Shown here one piece after another: positions 8,052 through 18,551 of a stretch of DNA of 64,000 nucleotides (positions are counted from its first letter, which is position 1; each line of letters opens with the position of its first letter). The translations under genes were made by a program, and so were the position numbers. This DNA is from Bacteroidales bacterium (GTDB lineage: Bacteria; Bacteroidota; Bacteroidia; Bacteroidales; ML635J-15): assembly GCA_017551515.1 (NCBI GenBank), contig JAFZLK010000029.1, forward strand, positions 37,161 through 101,160. Direction: 5' to 3'. The notes below the pieces were generated by a model, which saw only the letters and a list, made by a program, of their open reading frames with translations, was not told where the DNA came from and ran no database searches.

Positions 8052-8692
8052 GAATTATTTGTTTTTGTAAATGGGCAGCTTCCGCACTTTATCGGGTGCT
8101 TTATGATTGAAGACAGCCAGTATCTGTATCCTATTGTAAAGTTAAAAGTTTTTTTCTGGTATCCGTATGTGAAATTGAACATAAGGTCGCTTTTGTCGTT
8201 GAGAAATATGGCGTATTCAAGGTCGGCCAGAAATCCCACTGAATATTCCCAGCTTCCGTTTTGTTTCCATCCGCGCTCGTCTTGGTAGTTTGGTACGGTG
8301 CCCCAGCATTCGTGTCCGTAGCCCATAAGTCCTGCTCCGAAGCTGAGCGAATTGCGGTAAACCTGAAACATTCTGACTTTTAGTCCTGCCTGCAGGAAAA
8401 GTCCTGGCTTTGATATGGCATCGCTAAGTCCTCCAAAATTTGCTCTGAAACAAAGAATGTCGCTTACGAGGTAGGTTTCAACGCCCAAGATTACGCAGGG
8501 TTCAAGAACGAAAGTTGCATTTGCATCAATCTTGTTTTCGTAAAGTTTTTTGTTTGGTTCGTTGAAGAAATGGAAGCCGACAGGCGATATTTTTAACTGC
8601 AAAGTTGTCTGCCCCGACACTCTGTTTGGGGGTAGCATAATTGTTAAAACTATGACAATCAGTGCGGTATAAAATATTCCTCGTTTCGTCAT
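8039..8692 (-). CDS. Putative outer-membrane beta-barrel protein
   Basis: I chose the ATG at 8692 rather than 8713 because it gives a clean signal peptide (MTKRGIF, hydrophobic stretch, cleavage near VSGQ). The mature part (about 190 residues) alternates hydrophobic and polar residues, with many aromatic strand ends (FRANFGGL, FNFTYGYQ, FNFTIGYRYW), as expected of a small barrel. No family was recognised. Its last codons overlap the acyl-CoA synthetase start, so the two may be co-transcribed; a link to fatty acid import is only a speculation from position. Confidence 0.65.
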   Translation of the reverse strand: MTKRGIFYTALIVIVLTIMLPPNRVSGQTTLQLKISPVGFHFFNEPNKKLYENKIDANATFVLEPCVILGVETYLVSDILCFRANFGGLSDAISKPGLFLQAGLKVRMFQVYRNSLSFGAGLMGYGHECWGTVPNYQDERGWKQNGSWEYSVGFLADLEYAIFLNDKSDLMFNFTYGYQKKTFNFTIGYRYWLSSIIKHPIKCGSCPFTKTNNSWKK

Positions 8693-8920
8693 GTACGACA
8701 ATATATGATACAAATAACGTACAAGTTTAACATTTATTTTATAGTCACAAAAAATATTTGTTCATTATTCGTTGTTAATATGTTTCTTGTCAGGTTGTCT
8801 AACCGTTTCGCAGGCAGAAAGGCGAAAAGACGAAAAGACTGTACGACTGGTCTTCTACAAGTCCAAAACATAATTTGATTTTTTTTCGGATAGTTTTATG
8901 TCGTATTGAAAGTAAATGTT

Positions 8921-8928
8921 TACATTTG
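8921..8928 (+). promoter_or_regulatory. -7 box TACATTTG for the lipoprotein at 8953
   Basis: TACATTTG fits TAnnTTTG and lies 24 bases before the ATG. Confidence 0.5.
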
Positions 8929-8952
8929 TATCTTAATTAGAATAGTATAGTT

Positions 8953-9420
8953 ATGAAAAATAGCATTTTAATATCACTTCTCGTTGCTGCAATGGGTGTG
9001 ATGGCATTTGTAGGGTGCGAAAAACCTGAGCCAATTGAAGAGCCTCAGATTGTAGTTATTAACCCACAGGACACTACTCCTGTAACTCACAATACAACGT
9101 TGTCATATACAGGTTGCCATTCAAATCAAAGCAAAGGCGATTACGATCCAATAATTTCAATTTCATACGAAAACAATACTTTATTGTTGACGATTGAAAA
9201 TTTAAGAGTTAATTGTGCTGACGATAATGTCATTTCTGCTGATTGGGAATTTGACAATCAGACCATTAAGGTAAATTTACATGAAAGTTCGTATTCGGCC
9301 AATTGCATTTGTCCAATTGATGTTAATTATTCAATTGACAATATAAATACAGGAATTTACGAGCTAATAATAACTAAAAATAGTTTGACTATTTATCAAG
9401 AAGAAATAACTTGTGAATAA
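8953..9420 (+). CDS. Small lipoprotein of unknown function
   Basis: The 155-residue protein has a lipoprotein signal peptide with the lipobox cysteine at about residue 22 (FVGCEKPEP). The mature region is about 130 residues and contains five further cysteines (TGCHS, VNCAD, ANCICP, TCE), which suggests disulphides outside the cytoplasm. It has a beta-rich, Ig-like appearance. The C-E-K...E-E-P start resembles the two lipoproteins near 19.7 and 21.2 kb. No function is assigned. It ends four bases from the convergent recO gene, with no terminator between them. Confidence 0.75.
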   Translation: MKNSILISLLVAAMGVMAFVGCEKPEPIEEPQIVVINPQDTTPVTHNTTLSYTGCHSNQSKGDYDPIISISYENNTLLLTIENLRVNCADDNVISADWEFDNQTIKVNLHESSYSANCICPIDVNYSIDNINTGIYELIITKNSLTIYQEEITCE

Positions 9421-9424
9421 CCGT

Positions 9425-10150
9425 CTAGTCATTCCCAAATACTTCGTTCAGCACTTTCAGCGACTTTATTTCCGATAGGTTTTCGGTGTGAATCTTATAG
9501 TATTCAAGCATTTGTCGGATGATTTCCTTTCGGTAGGAATAAGGGATTTTCATATTGCCAGTTTCGTACGATGCGCTTAGGATTGTAGAAAAAGCGAAAC
9601 TTAGTTGTTTGTCAAAAGATTCTTCCTCGGAAGTGAAAAACGGCAGGAACATTCCTTCGCGCGAGTTGAAATATGGTGTTTCGTTGCAATAGTTGTTTGT
9701 TATCTCGAAGCCGAGATGCTTGGCAAAATCCTTTAGGAAAATTATGTGCAGATTTACTATGTTGTTGTCCGAAAATTCTATTGCCTCGATTGTGCTTTTG
9801 AAGAATTGATACAGTGCTGGATTTTTTTCTTCTTCCTTCACCATCTTCATTATTACTTCGGCAACAAACTGAGAAATGCATATTCGTACAACATCGTTGT
9901 CTATTGCCGTTGGACTTTTTACAAGTTCGCAGTATGATATTCCCTGTACCGATCGAGTGTCCTTTAGCCGAAGTTCGGTGCGGACAATGTTCAGCGGTGC
10001 GAAAATGTTTGCCTTTTGTCCCGCTTTGCGTGTAGATGTCCTAGCCAGTACCGAAATTTTCCCGCAGGCTTCGCTGAACATATTAACGACAAACGAGTTG
10101 TCGGTGTATTTGATGCGGTTGAGTATTATGGCTTCGGTGGGGGTGAGCAT
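9425..10150 (-). CDS. recO: DNA repair protein RecO
   Basis: The 241-residue protein starts with the RecO OB-fold signature (TEAIILNRIKYTDNSFVVNMFSEACGK, quoted as TEAIIL...SEACGK) and follows with RTSTRKAGQKANIFAPLN. RecO works with RecF and RecR to load RecA onto SSB-coated single-stranded DNA. The C-terminal part is all helical; a Cys-containing zinc motif is not evident, as in many Bacteroidetes RecO proteins. It lies downstream of porZ across a 227-base gap filled with hairpin repeats. Confidence 0.9.
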   Translation of the reverse strand: MLTPTEAIILNRIKYTDNSFVVNMFSEACGKISVLARTSTRKAGQKANIFAPLNIVRTELRLKDTRSVQGISYCELVKSPTAIDNDVVRICISQFVAEVIMKMVKEEEKNPALYQFFKSTIEAIEFSDNNIVNLHIIFLKDFAKHLGFEITNNYCNETPYFNSREGMFLPFFTSEEESFDKQLSFAFSTILSASYETGNMKIPYSYRKEIIRQMLEYYKIHTENLSEIKSLKVLNEVFGND

Positions 10151-10154
10151 GGGA

Positions 10155-10325
10155 GGGTTTCTGTGGGCTGCGCCCGTTTCTATGTTTCTAAGTTTCTGTG
10201 GGCTAAAGCCCGTTTCTATGTTTCTAGTTGTTTGGGGCTTGAAGGCTAAAAGCCGATTTTGTCTTGCAGGTTCGCTGTCTAACGGTCTGGCAAGCTGTTC
10301 TTCTGGTCTTCCGCAAAACTGTTAG
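10155..10325. repeat. Short-hairpin mosaic repeat, locus A
   Basis: Units such as GGGCTGCGCCC and GGGCTAAAGCCC alternate with GTTTCTATGTTTCTA-like spacers (10155-10230). A more degenerate part with GGCTAAAAGCC and TGTCTAACGGTCTGG follows. It fills the space between recO and porZ. The T-rich spacer strand is the plus strand. Confidence 0.75.
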
Positions 10326-10377
10326 CATGTTTGCCTTTCAGCCCATTCATTATCATTGTAAATTAATCATTGTTCAT

Positions 10378-12729
10378 TTATTTCAGGAATATTATTTTTG
10401 TTGTTGCCTTTTGTTCCCCAAGTTCGGTAGAGGCGAATACCACATAAATTCCAGATGCCACTCTGTGGCCGTTTAGGTTTTTGCCGTCCCATACTAATTG
10501 ACCGCCGGTTGCACGAGCTTCATATACTAAGTTGCCTGAAATATCAGCGATTTTAACAATTGAGCCAGCAATAAGTCCCTTGATTGTCACAGGACCATCG
10601 TAACCAGACTTTACAGGATTTGGGAAGGCGTATATTTCATCGTATGATTCAAAACCTTCGGTTGCAGTACCTCGGTACGATATTATACCTTTGGGAGTAG
10701 CGAAAAATACATCTCCAGTTTCCGGTACGATACTTATGCACAGAATATTGTCGCTTGGGATTGGGCTGTTATCGGTGTTGAAGTGGTGTATGGTTTCTAT
10801 TCCATCGGCACTAATATAGTATGCACCTCCGTTTTGTGTGCCAAACCATTTGCAATTTGCTCCATCAACACTTATTGCCGTTACTACATCGGCAGACAGC
10901 AGAATGTCGGCATTGTCGGTGCCGTCGTTGCGTGGCACTTTTATCTGTCTGCCATTAAATGTGCCGCTTTCGAAAACTTTATCGGGATTGTAGTAAACCA
11001 CCACACCTTTTGCCGTTCCAACCCAGATGTATCCGTTCTTGTCTTCGGCAATAGAATAAACATCGTTGCTTACAATTTCACCTTCCTCGTTCGTTACGCT
11101 AAGGAATTTGTGCCGGTCGTCGGAGGTGTTTTCGGGTGTTCCGTTGTCATCGAATACGAACAAACCTGCTGCCTGTCCCAAAACTAGCCATTTTACTCCG
11201 GAACTTGTTATCAACAGCGATTTTATGTTGCGAGTCATGTCTGGATACGAAAATCCTTTCCATTTTCCATCGGGTGTCATTCTATGAATGTATTTTGCTG
11301 ATTGCGAATTTGTTACCCATATGTTTCCTTCTTCGTCGAAAGCAGTGCTGCCGACTCGTACCCAGTCAATTCCGTCGATTCGCATGAGGCTGCTGTTTTC
11401 ATCATTGTAAAGTTTGTAGAATTGGTTGTCTCGAAATTCGATGAGGCCATTCATCCATGAACTTACAAAGTAATGAGATTCATCTTTTGGGTCAATAGTT
11501 ACATTTACAAGGTCGTTGATTCCAGAAAGTTCATGTATTTCGTATGCAGTGCGGGTTGTCCACTCGTAATTCTCGTATTCGTATATTGTAGGATAAGTCC
11601 ATGTAGGCGTGTATGCTGCATTGTAACCGCCCCTTACTGCCATAGTTTTTGCTTTTGAAGATGATATATGGAATACATTGTTGTTACTTGGCGAGTTAAT
11701 TCGTAACGCATCTCCGTCGTCTGTGCCTTGGTATAGCCATCCTAGTCCATTTGAACGGTCAGCAATCCATATTCTACCGTTGCTTATAGTTGCATCGTTT
11801 GTTTTTACACCTAGCCAAGTGTCTGGTGCTTTATAGTACCATTGTTCTTTTGTTAATTCGAAATTTGTGTTGTATGTATAAAGTGCGGTACCCGTCGAGC
11901 ATAATAGGGTTTCGTCGTCGCCTGATAATGAAGTTACTGACAGGCGTTCTTCCATTACATGCGTCCATGAAATTCCGTCATATAACATTATGGAGTCGCT
12001 GTTTGTTTGGGCGCTTTTGTAGTTGGCTAGCAGTTTGCCGTTGAACCATTTTATGGTGTTGAAGTTTTTCCCCCTTATCCATGAATATTGTGATGTGCTG
12101 TCGATGTCGGTGATAATCTGCCAGTTGGAGAAGTCAACCAAGTTGTTGGATATATTTCCGTGGAATATGCCATTAGTGCACGCTACATATAATTCGTTGC
12201 CGAGGCGTTCGATGTCGTTTACATGTACATATGTTCCGTTCTTGCCGATAAACCATGTTTCACCGATTTCCAGCCGATCAAGATTAAGCTTTACGATTCC
12301 GAAATCACAGCCGAGATATGCAAATCCGTCGATGGCTATTATTGAGTTTATTGATTTGCTGCTGTTTATAGATTTTTTCTTTATATCATTGATGTTAATG
12401 ATTTCGTTTCCGCGTATTATGTCTATATTTCCGCTTGAATATCCGATGATTATGCTTTTAGTCTTTTCGTCGTAGGCTATTCCGCTAGGGGTTATGTCGG
12501 AAAGTATGTTGAATCTGTTGAACCTTTCAATCTCCTCCGATTTACTGTCGTATTTTATAACTCCACATTCCGAAATGAGGTATATTGTTTCATCAACTAT
12601 AACTAATTGTTTGCAGTTATTATAAGAAAAATGGTCTTGCCATTGCCCAACTGCTACTTGAGCGGAGGTTATGGTTGATATAATTAGAAACGGCAGTATA
12701 ATGCCTATGTATTTGATTTTATTCATCAT
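10378..12729 (-). CDS. porZ: PorZ-like type IX secretion system beta-propeller protein
   Basis: The 783-residue protein has a signal peptide (cleavage near TSAQ, residue 24). About 650 residues then look like two beta-propellers of the two-component-regulator-propeller type (repeats such as [38 protein letters not shown]). The C-terminal domain begins at YAFPNPV and ends [11 protein letters not shown]...KIIFLK, a T9SS-type CTD that PorZ retains. Length and architecture agree with PorZ, a surface component of the attachment complex that recognises A-LPS and helps sort T9SS cargo. A different propeller-bearing T9SS cargo is the alternative. The start overlaps rdgB by 11 bases; it is the last gene of the operon running from 18.5 kb. 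Confidence 0.75.
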   Translation of the reverse strand: MMNKIKYIGIILPFLIISTITSAQVAVGQWQDHFSYNNCKQLVIVDETIYLISECGVIKYDSKSEEIERFNRFNILSDITPSGIAYDEKTKSIIIGYSSGNIDIIRGNEIININDIKKKSINSSKSINSIIAIDGFAYLGCDFGIVKLNLDRLEIGETWFIGKNGTYVHVNDIERLGNELYVACTNGIFHGNISNNLVDFSNWQIITDIDSTSQYSWIRGKNFNTIKWFNGKLLANYKSAQTNSDSIMLYDGISWTHVMEERLSVTSLSGDDETLLCSTGTALYTYNTNFELTKEQWYYKAPDTWLGVKTNDATISNGRIWIADRSNGLGWLYQGTDDGDALRINSPSNNNVFHISSSKAKTMAVRGGYNAAYTPTWTYPTIYEYENYEWTTRTAYEIHELSGINDLVNVTIDPKDESHYFVSSWMNGLIEFRDNQFYKLYNDENSSLMRIDGIDWVRVGSTAFDEEGNIWVTNSQSAKYIHRMTPDGKWKGFSYPDMTRNIKSLLITSSGVKWLVLGQAAGLFVFDDNGTPENTSDDRHKFLSVTNEEGEIVSNDVYSIAEDKNGYIWVGTAKGVVVYYNPDKVFESGTFNGRQIKVPRNDGTDNADILLSADVVTAISVDGANCKWFGTQNGGAYYISADGIETIHHFNTDNSPIPSDNILCISIVPETGDVFFATPKGIISYRGTATEGFESYDEIYAFPNPVKSGYDGPVTIKGLIAGSIVKIADISGNLVYEARATGGQLVWDGKNLNGHRVASGIYVVFASTELGEQKATTKIIFLK

Positions 12730-13306
12730 TCTTGGTGTTCTTTAGAAATTCTGCCATTTTTTTTGCGGCATTACCCCGGTGGCTTATTTTGTTCTTTATT
12801 TCGGCAGGAAGTTCGGCAAAAGTTTCAGAGTATCCGTCGGGAAGAAAAACTGGGTCGTAGCCAAAACCGTTGTGTCCGCGATATTCCTCGATGATACGAC
12901 CTTTTACCTCGCCTTCAAATATATGTTCCTCGCCATTGAGAATCAGTGCGATTGCTGTTCTGAACCTTGCCTTGCGGTTTTCGTGACCTTTCATGTTGGC
13001 GAGAAGCTTTGCAATGTTGTCGTCGAAAGTTGGATGTTCTCCGGCATAACGTGCCGAATAGACTCCCGGTTCTCCGTTGAGGCATTCCACTTCGAGACCA
13101 GTGTCGTCGGCAAAGCAGTCGAGTCCAAACTTATCGTATATATATCTTGTCTTTTGCAGAGCATTGCCTTCTATAGTGTCCTGTTCTTCAGGGATTTCGT
13201 CGTGGCAGTTGATGTCTGTAAGCGACAATATTTCGATGTAGTTGCCAAGAATTCCTCTCATTTCTTCGAGCTTGTGCTTGTTGTTGCTTGCAAGAACGAG
13301 TTTCAT
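12719..13306 (-). CDS. rdgB: RdgB/HAM1 family non-canonical purine NTP pyrophosphatase
   Basis: The 195-residue protein has the full HAM1 pattern: [12 protein letters not shown] at the N-terminus, [25 protein letters not shown] in the middle (quoted as ADDTGLEVE...GVYSARYAG), [11 protein letters not shown] near residue 150 and SHRGNAAKK near 180. It hydrolyses dITP, dXTP and similar bases to monophosphates and so keeps deaminated purines out of DNA. The length is standard. It lies in a tight operon, one base after the upstream gene and overlapping porZ. Confidence 0.95.
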   Translation of the reverse strand: MKLVLASNNKHKLEEMRGILGNYIEILSLTDINCHDEIPEEQDTIEGNALQKTRYIYDKFGLDCFADDTGLEVECLNGEPGVYSARYAGEHPTFDDNIAKLLANMKGHENRKARFRTAIALILNGEEHIFEGEVKGRIIEEYRGHNGFGYDPVFLPDGYSETFAELPAEIKNKISHRGNAAKKMAEFLKNTKNDE

Positions 13307-13307
13307 A

Positions 13308-14129
13308 TCAGTTGAATTTTATCTTCTTTAAAATCTGTCGCATGATGTCGGGGAAGTATTGGTTTACAATGCGTTCCTTGTCGTCTTCGTAAATCGGCAC
13401 TTTGGTGCTTGCGTAGTTTCCCGAAATAAATTCCCCATTGGTGTTGTATATGCTGAAATGCACACGCATGAGCCTTTGTACATTCCTTTGTCCGCTGATG
13501 TAAGGGTCGCGGAAGTCGGTTTTTATGTCGAATTGGTTGATAAACAAGAAGTAATTTATGTTCCTGCGACTTGCAATTTCCTTTAATACTTCGGGTTGAC
13601 CTATAATTATATGTAGGTACATATCGTCGGTTTGCTGTTTTCGACCAACGAGTTCTCCGTTTTGCATTCCAGGACGAGCAGCTTTCATTTCCTCTTCGCG
13701 TTGCTTGCGTCGTGCTTCTTCCAACTTTTCTGCACGTTTTTTGGCAAGCGGACCCATGTTTTCGGTATCGAGTTCAAGATCGGCAAGCCTTAGTTCGTAC
13801 GACATTGTTGTGTATAGACCAGAAATGTCGGCTTCGTCCTCGCGAGTGTTATTTTTCATTAGGTCAACGACTTCGCACGAATCGTTGAGCGCATTTGTGA
13901 GTTGCAGGTTCAGTTGGTAGCGGAAATATTCCATAATCTCGTCGTGGGTAAGTCCATCGCGCCTTGCAATGTCGGCTGTGGCATCGTTGAAGTATATCCT
14001 TTCATCGAATGGGACTAAAAGCACTCTTTTCTGCCTGTTGTATCTGCTGTTGAAGTCAAGGAATTCTTGTCCATATGTTATTGTTACGGATGAAATTACG
14101 ACAAGCAATATGGAAATAAAACGTCTCAT
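13308..14129 (-). CDS. Secreted protein of unknown function
   Basis: The 273-residue protein has a signal peptide (MRRF...VTITYGQ, cleavage near residue 20). The N-terminal half opens with [22 protein letters not shown] charged, lysine- and glutamate-rich helix (about residues 125-150, [18 protein letters not shown]) follows, then a C-terminal beta-rich domain with [16 protein letters not shown]. No family was recognised. It sits one base after rseP and one base before rdgB, so an envelope role connected with its operon partners is likely. Confidence 0.8.
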   Translation of the reverse strand: MRRFISILLVVISSVTITYGQEFLDFNSRYNRQKRVLLVPFDERIYFNDATADIARRDGLTHDEIMEYFRYQLNLQLTNALNDSCEVVDLMKNNTREDEADISGLYTTMSYELRLADLELDTENMGPLAKKRAEKLEEARRKQREEEMKAARPGMQNGELVGRKQQTDDMYLHIIIGQPEVLKEIASRRNINYFLFINQFDIKTDFRDPYISGQRNVQRLMRVHFSIYNTNGEFISGNYASTKVPIYEDDKERIVNQYFPDIMRQILKKIKFN

Positions 14130-14130
14130 T

Positions 14131-15519
14131 TTAGAAAAGGTTTAGTATGTCGTTAAAGATAATGAACACCATTAGCAGAAGCAATATGATCAGACCAATT
14201 CTCTGTATTATGTCGAGTGCTTTGTTGGGCAGTTTGCGTCTTGTAACCGCCTCGATTGCGAGTAGCATTACATGTCCGCCGTCAAGTGCAGGGATTGGCA
14301 GTATGTTCATGAATGCAAGGATGATGGAAATTATTCCAGTAAGTTTCCAGAATCTTGCCCAGTCCCATATTGGACCATATACTTTTGCGATGCCTATAGG
14401 TCCCTGCAGGCTTTCGCGAGCGCTTTCCTTGCCACTGAAAATCAGACCGAAGCCTTTTATGTTGGCATATAGCGTTTCCATGGCATCGCGCCAGCCGTAT
14501 TTCATTGCGCTTGCCAGTGTGTATTTTCTTGTCTCGTACTGCGGTTGCTTTACAAAAACGCCGATTTTGCCTGTGCTGTCGATTTCCACAGGGGCGGTGT
14601 ATTCGCTGCCATTGGCAGAAAGCACGAAGTCGAGCTGGCGGCCTTTGTTGTGGTTGAGCATGTCGCGCATCTGTCCAAAACTTTGGACTTCAACATTGTC
14701 AATTTTCAACAACCGCGAATTTGCCTTGATGCCAGCCTTGTCAGCCGACATTCCACTAACCACGCTGTCGATGAACACTTCATGGTTTGAAAGCTCAAAC
14801 AATGTTCCGCCACTTTTCATGTAGGAGTACAGCGTATCAGGAATTTCAATTTCCTTGCGGTAACCATTGCGGTCAACAGTTATTGAGTTGGCAAAGAGTA
14901 ATTTAGCTGAGAATACATCTTCGTATCTCTCTACATCGTTACCGTTTATTGCAACAATCTTGTCGCCGGTCTCAAATCCAAGAAAGCGACCGTATTCGGA
15001 TGGATAAATACCTTCGGTAACATTTTCGACAGGAAGATAAGCCTTTGTAAATGCAAGGTGTGAGAATCCGAGAATCAGCACGGCGGCAATCACATTCATT
15101 GTCACACCGCCAATCATTATTATCAACCTTTGCCATGCTGGTTTTGTGCGGAATTCCCATGGTTTGGGTTCTGCGGGCAGTTGGTCGGACGATGTGGTTT
15201 CGTCCACCATTCCATCTATGGCGCAATATCCGCCAAGTGGGAAATATCCGATTCCCCATTCGGTGGATGTTTCGTCTTCTTCGTATTCCTTTGGCGCCTT
15301 GCGACTGAACCAGCTGAAAATCCACTTCCCATTTACCTTCTTTGCCCTGAAAAGTGCGAAAGTCGGTTCTGTGAAGAACATTGGAAAGTCAAAAAACAGA
15401 TAGAACTTCTTTACCCTTACGCCAAAAGCCTTTGCTGCAAGGTAATGTCCAAACTCATGTATGACAACCAATAGCGAAAGCGCCAGAAGCAATTGTACGG
15501 TCATTGTAAGTGCGCCCAT
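14131..15519 (-). CDS. rseP: RseP-type site-2 protease (M50 family)
   Basis: The 462-residue polytopic membrane protease has its zinc motif HEFGH at residues 21-25 and the second ligand motif in NILPIPALDGGHV near residue 405. Two PDZ-like segments lie between (around residues 170-220 and 240-300, with SGMSADKAGIKANSRLLKID). RseP cleaves transmembrane anti-sigma factors and remnant signal peptides within the inner membrane. The insert between the first membrane segment and the first PDZ domain is longer than in E. coli but usual in Bacteroidetes. It is in the middle of a six-gene operon. Confidence 0.93.
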   Translation of the reverse strand: MGALTMTVQLLLALSLLVVIHEFGHYLAAKAFGVRVKKFYLFFDFPMFFTEPTFALFRAKKVNGKWIFSWFSRKAPKEYEEDETSTEWGIGYFPLGGYCAIDGMVDETTSSDQLPAEPKPWEFRTKPAWQRLIIMIGGVTMNVIAAVLILGFSHLAFTKAYLPVENVTEGIYPSEYGRFLGFETGDKIVAINGNDVERYEDVFSAKLLFANSITVDRNGYRKEIEIPDTLYSYMKSGGTLFELSNHEVFIDSVVSGMSADKAGIKANSRLLKIDNVEVQSFGQMRDMLNHNKGRQLDFVLSANGSEYTAPVEIDSTGKIGVFVKQPQYETRKYTLASAMKYGWRDAMETLYANIKGFGLIFSGKESARESLQGPIGIAKVYGPIWDWARFWKLTGIISIILAFMNILPIPALDGGHVMLLAIEAVTRRKLPNKALDIIQRIGLIILLLLMVFIIFNDILNLF

Positions 15520-15531
15520 AGTTCTTTCGTT

Positions 15532-17454
15532 TTATCTGTTATCGCTTGAGTTTTCGGTTGGATATACGATAGAGAAAGAATAGTCTTTCTGTATAGTATA
15601 AATGTAAACGTCCTTGTTGCTGTACGATTTAGGATTATATCCGCTTGCGTTTACATATTGCCTTTTGCCTCCAAGTCCTTCCTGTACATAGTTCTGGTCG
15701 ATTATGCTTGTGAAGTTCTTGCCAGCCTTCTGCAACAGCGGAATGAAATAATTGATTGCATCGGCAGCAATGTATGCATCGGTGTTAGGTTCGCAGAGAA
15801 ACGCGTTGTGGAACTTGCTTATGAACGATTTGACATCAAAATTCTTGTAGTTTATGTTGATGTTTGAATAGTAGGTGTATCTCACCTCTGCATAGTAATT
15901 GGGGTCGATGCTCTCGTAGTTCATAATCTTGGGGTCGGCGATGAGGATAATCTTGTTGTCCTCGCAGAGTTTGAATACTTGTGTAAGTACTCTTGTGATT
16001 GCCATTTCGGTTTCGAAAGTAAGGATAATTAGGTTTTCTTTTCCCTTTTGCAATGCGCTGCCAATGGCTTCGATGCTGCTACCGTTGAAGTTCAGTTCGG
16101 TGGCTTGTACGCCTACATTTTGTATTGCTTCCAAATATTTTGCCGATGCTGATTTCGATTCATCAGAGGTCCCCTTAATAATCAATGCATTGCAATCGCC
16201 CATCTGTGCGGCATATTTTGCAATTTCGTTGCGGATGTCTTGTTTGCTTGGGTTTAGCATGATATTGTTGGGGTAGTTTCTTAGTACACTTTCGTCGGTT
16301 ATGAACGGTAACAGCATTGGCACTCCGAGGTTTAGTGAGTTCAGATAATCGACTTGGCTCTTGTAGGCGGGACCTATTATCATGTCAACATTGTCGAGTT
16401 TACCGCCGTCAACCATTTCGGTAAGTATTGTGTTGTCTTTGCCGATGTCGTAGGTCTTGAAGGTTATGTGTATGTCTTCGTGCTTGAAATTTTCGAGAGC
16501 AACAAGGCATCCCGAATAGAAATCGACAGCCCTTTCGGTTGCGGTGCGTATTTTCTGTGGAACTTTGCGCTTTTCCTGGCTTGCAAGGTCACGAAGGTTG
16601 GCGCCGGTTTCGAACGACATCAACAGTGCCACAGTGAAGTTTTTCTTATCGGTGTAGATGGCAGCAGAATCGGGTTCTTCGGTTTCCAAAACGTTGTTTT
16701 CCACAGGTTGAGCGAAATTTGTGTTGTCGGTTTCTGTGTTTTCTACAGTTTGAGTGACAGCAACATTTGTTTCGCTTTCCGTCTGCTTGCGAGGTATGCG
16801 TATTGTTTCTCCTATTGACAGTGGACGGTCGGCGAGGCTTGGGTTTTCGGCTGTGAGTTCATCGAGGCTGATTTCGTACAGCTTTGTAATTTTGTAAAGA
16901 GTTTCTCCCTTTTCAACGGTGTGGTATATGTATTTGGCATCGTTGCGAGGGGGTTCTGTATTTGCAGGTTTTGTCTCCTCTTGCGGTTTTGTGTTTGCCG
17001 TGTTTTCTTCTGTTTTTTCCTTTATTGGGAAGTAAATTTCATCGCCAGCCCTTATGCTTTCGCTACGGCTCAGCTTTGGATTGGCATCGTAGAATTCCTT
17101 TTCGGTGGTATTGAAACGTTTGAGCAGTGAATATAGGGTTTCGCCTTTCTTTACTGAGTAAACTATGTACTTGCCGTCCTTTGAGATTTCGTTTTCAATT
17201 GGAATTTTTATAATCTGGCCTATTGATAAGGTTCCAGTTTGTAGTTCTGGATTTACATTCAGGACATCTTTTTCCTTTGCTGAGTAGGCCTTGCATATCG
17301 AGTAGAGAGTTTGTCCCTGTTGAACCGTGTGCAAGTAGAATTTTTGTCCGTTTTCGAGGACTTTTTCCTGTGAAATTTCAATGTTAACCTGCGCCGATGT
17401 AGCACAAACGGCAAAAATTGCAGGAATAAGCAGTATTATGATTCGTTTAAGCAT
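15532..17454 (-). CDS. LysM-domain protein with a periplasmic-binding-protein fold
   Basis: The 640-residue protein has a signal peptide, then three LysM repeats (about residues 40-90, 95-150 and 170-220; each starts with a G-Q/E-T-L-Y-S/K motif such as VQQGQTLYSICKAY and VEKGETLYKITKLY). A Glu/Thr/Asn-rich linker follows. The C-terminal region of about 360 residues resembles a type 1 periplasmic binding protein (NFTVALLMSFETG, VDMIIGPAYKSQVDYLNSL). LysM domains bind peptidoglycan; the binding-protein fold recalls LpoA-type regulators of cell-wall synthesis, which is inference. It is followed after 12 bases by rseP. Confidence 0.85.
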   Translation of the reverse strand: MLKRIIILLIPAIFAVCATSAQVNIEISQEKVLENGQKFYLHTVQQGQTLYSICKAYSAKEKDVLNVNPELQTGTLSIGQIIKIPIENEISKDGKYIVYSVKKGETLYSLLKRFNTTEKEFYDANPKLSRSESIRAGDEIYFPIKEKTEENTANTKPQEETKPANTEPPRNDAKYIYHTVEKGETLYKITKLYEISLDELTAENPSLADRPLSIGETIRIPRKQTESETNVAVTQTVENTETDNTNFAQPVENNVLETEEPDSAAIYTDKKNFTVALLMSFETGANLRDLASQEKRKVPQKIRTATERAVDFYSGCLVALENFKHEDIHITFKTYDIGKDNTILTEMVDGGKLDNVDMIIGPAYKSQVDYLNSLNLGVPMLLPFITDESVLRNYPNNIMLNPSKQDIRNEIAKYAAQMGDCNALIIKGTSDESKSASAKYLEAIQNVGVQATELNFNGSSIEAIGSALQKGKENLIILTFETEMAITRVLTQVFKLCEDNKIILIADPKIMNYESIDPNYYAEVRYTYYSNININYKNFDVKSFISKFHNAFLCEPNTDAYIAADAINYFIPLLQKAGKNFTSIIDQNYVQEGLGGKRQYVNASGYNPKSYSNKDVYIYTIQKDYSFSIVYPTENSSDNR

Positions 17455-17461
17455 TTCGATT

Positions 17462-18532
17462 CTATTGTTTGTCTTTCTTGTCTCTTAGTTTTGTTGTATA
17501 TTCGTCGTAGTGTTTTTGCAAGTCAATGCCTTTGTTTTGCAAATCTTCAGCAAAATATGTCAGCAGTTTTTCAATTGTGAAGTACGACGAGAATCCGCGT
17601 TGCACGAACATCGGATGGGTTGCGTTCTCATCGAAAATCACGAAAGCAGGGATTCTGTAGTCGGGGTGCAACAGCGACAGTACAAGCTGGTGGGGGTATT
17701 GCATTTGATTAGTTTCGTTTACGAATGCTTTGCCAGCAATTTTTAGTGTATCGGCAATGTCGTAAGGTATTTTAGTCGCGTAAAAGTTTTTGTTAATGTA
17801 GTCTGCGATGACTTTTTCCTTGAACGAGCCTCCCAACATGATTTTGCTGCTTGAATTCCAGTCGGAATATATGTATAACAGAAGTTTCTTGGGCTGTGTT
17901 TTCATTTTTTCCACGGCTTTGTTGAAGTCCATCCATTCGATTGAACCGTTGAAATTGTCGGTTGTGTCGAGGTCGGGACGGAAGGTGGCGTTGAAGCATT
18001 TCATATATTCGTCCCATGGGCTGTATTTGTTTATCCTTTCTGCAAAATATATTAGCAATGGTTCGAGGTTTTCTACTGTCTGGTAGCCAGGAACTGGCGC
18101 GATATTTCCTTCGAAGTCGATGAATACGACGGTAGGATACGACATTCGTCCGCTAAGTAACATTTGTGCGAGCATATGCGACGAGCGGTTGCCAAGTTGC
18201 GGATTTATGAAAGGTTTGAGTTCTGTGATTGTTTCACCAGTTTTCTCATCGGTGGACTTTACCGGAAACATTATGGTGTCGGTTGTTTCGGCATTGAACT
18301 TCACTGGGTAGAAGTTTGCGTTGATATAAGCTGCCAGTTCAGGATTGCTGAAAGTTTCGGCATCCATCTTTTTGCACCATCCGCACCAGTCGGTATACAT
18401 GTCAATCATTACCGTCTTGGGCATCGAGTCCTGCTTTCTCATGGCCTCCTCTATGCCCATCCATTTTATCTGTGCCGTAACGACTTGTGCGCCACAGACA
18501 ATCGCTATAATAATGAACAAGACCTTTTTCAT
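17462..18532 (-). CDS. Secreted protein with two thioredoxin-like domains
   Basis: The 356-residue protein has a signal peptide ending near VTAQ (residue 20). The first thioredoxin-like domain has an intact active site, DWCGWCKKMDAETF (about residues 48-61). The second (about 205-350) starts KKLLLYIYSDWNSSSKIM, where the two cysteines are replaced by serines, so only one domain can be redox active. A periplasmic thiol-disulphide role is expected. It is the first gene of the operon that runs through LysM protein, rseP, the secreted unknown, rdgB and porZ; a -7 box and a palindrome lie just upstream. Confidence 0.85.
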   Translation of the reverse strand: MKKVLFIIIAIVCGAQVVTAQIKWMGIEEAMRKQDSMPKTVMIDMYTDWCGWCKKMDAETFSNPELAAYINANFYPVKFNAETTDTIMFPVKSTDEKTGETITELKPFINPQLGNRSSHMLAQMLLSGRMSYPTVVFIDFEGNIAPVPGYQTVENLEPLLIYFAERINKYSPWDEYMKCFNATFRPDLDTTDNFNGSIEWMDFNKAVEKMKTQPKKLLLYIYSDWNSSSKIMLGGSFKEKVIADYINKNFYATKIPYDIADTLKIAGKAFVNETNQMQYPHQLVLSLLHPDYRIPAFVIFDENATHPMFVQRGFSSYFTIEKLLTYFAEDLQNKGIDLQKHYDEYTTKLRDKKDKQ

Positions 18533-18551
18533 CTCATAAAAATTTAAACTG

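Noticed and set aside
9876..10325. A plus-strand frame of 149 codons through the start of recO and the hairpin mosaic
   Set aside because: It is antisense to recO for half its length and then reads repeat units (MFLSFCGLKPVS), which keep frames open by chance.
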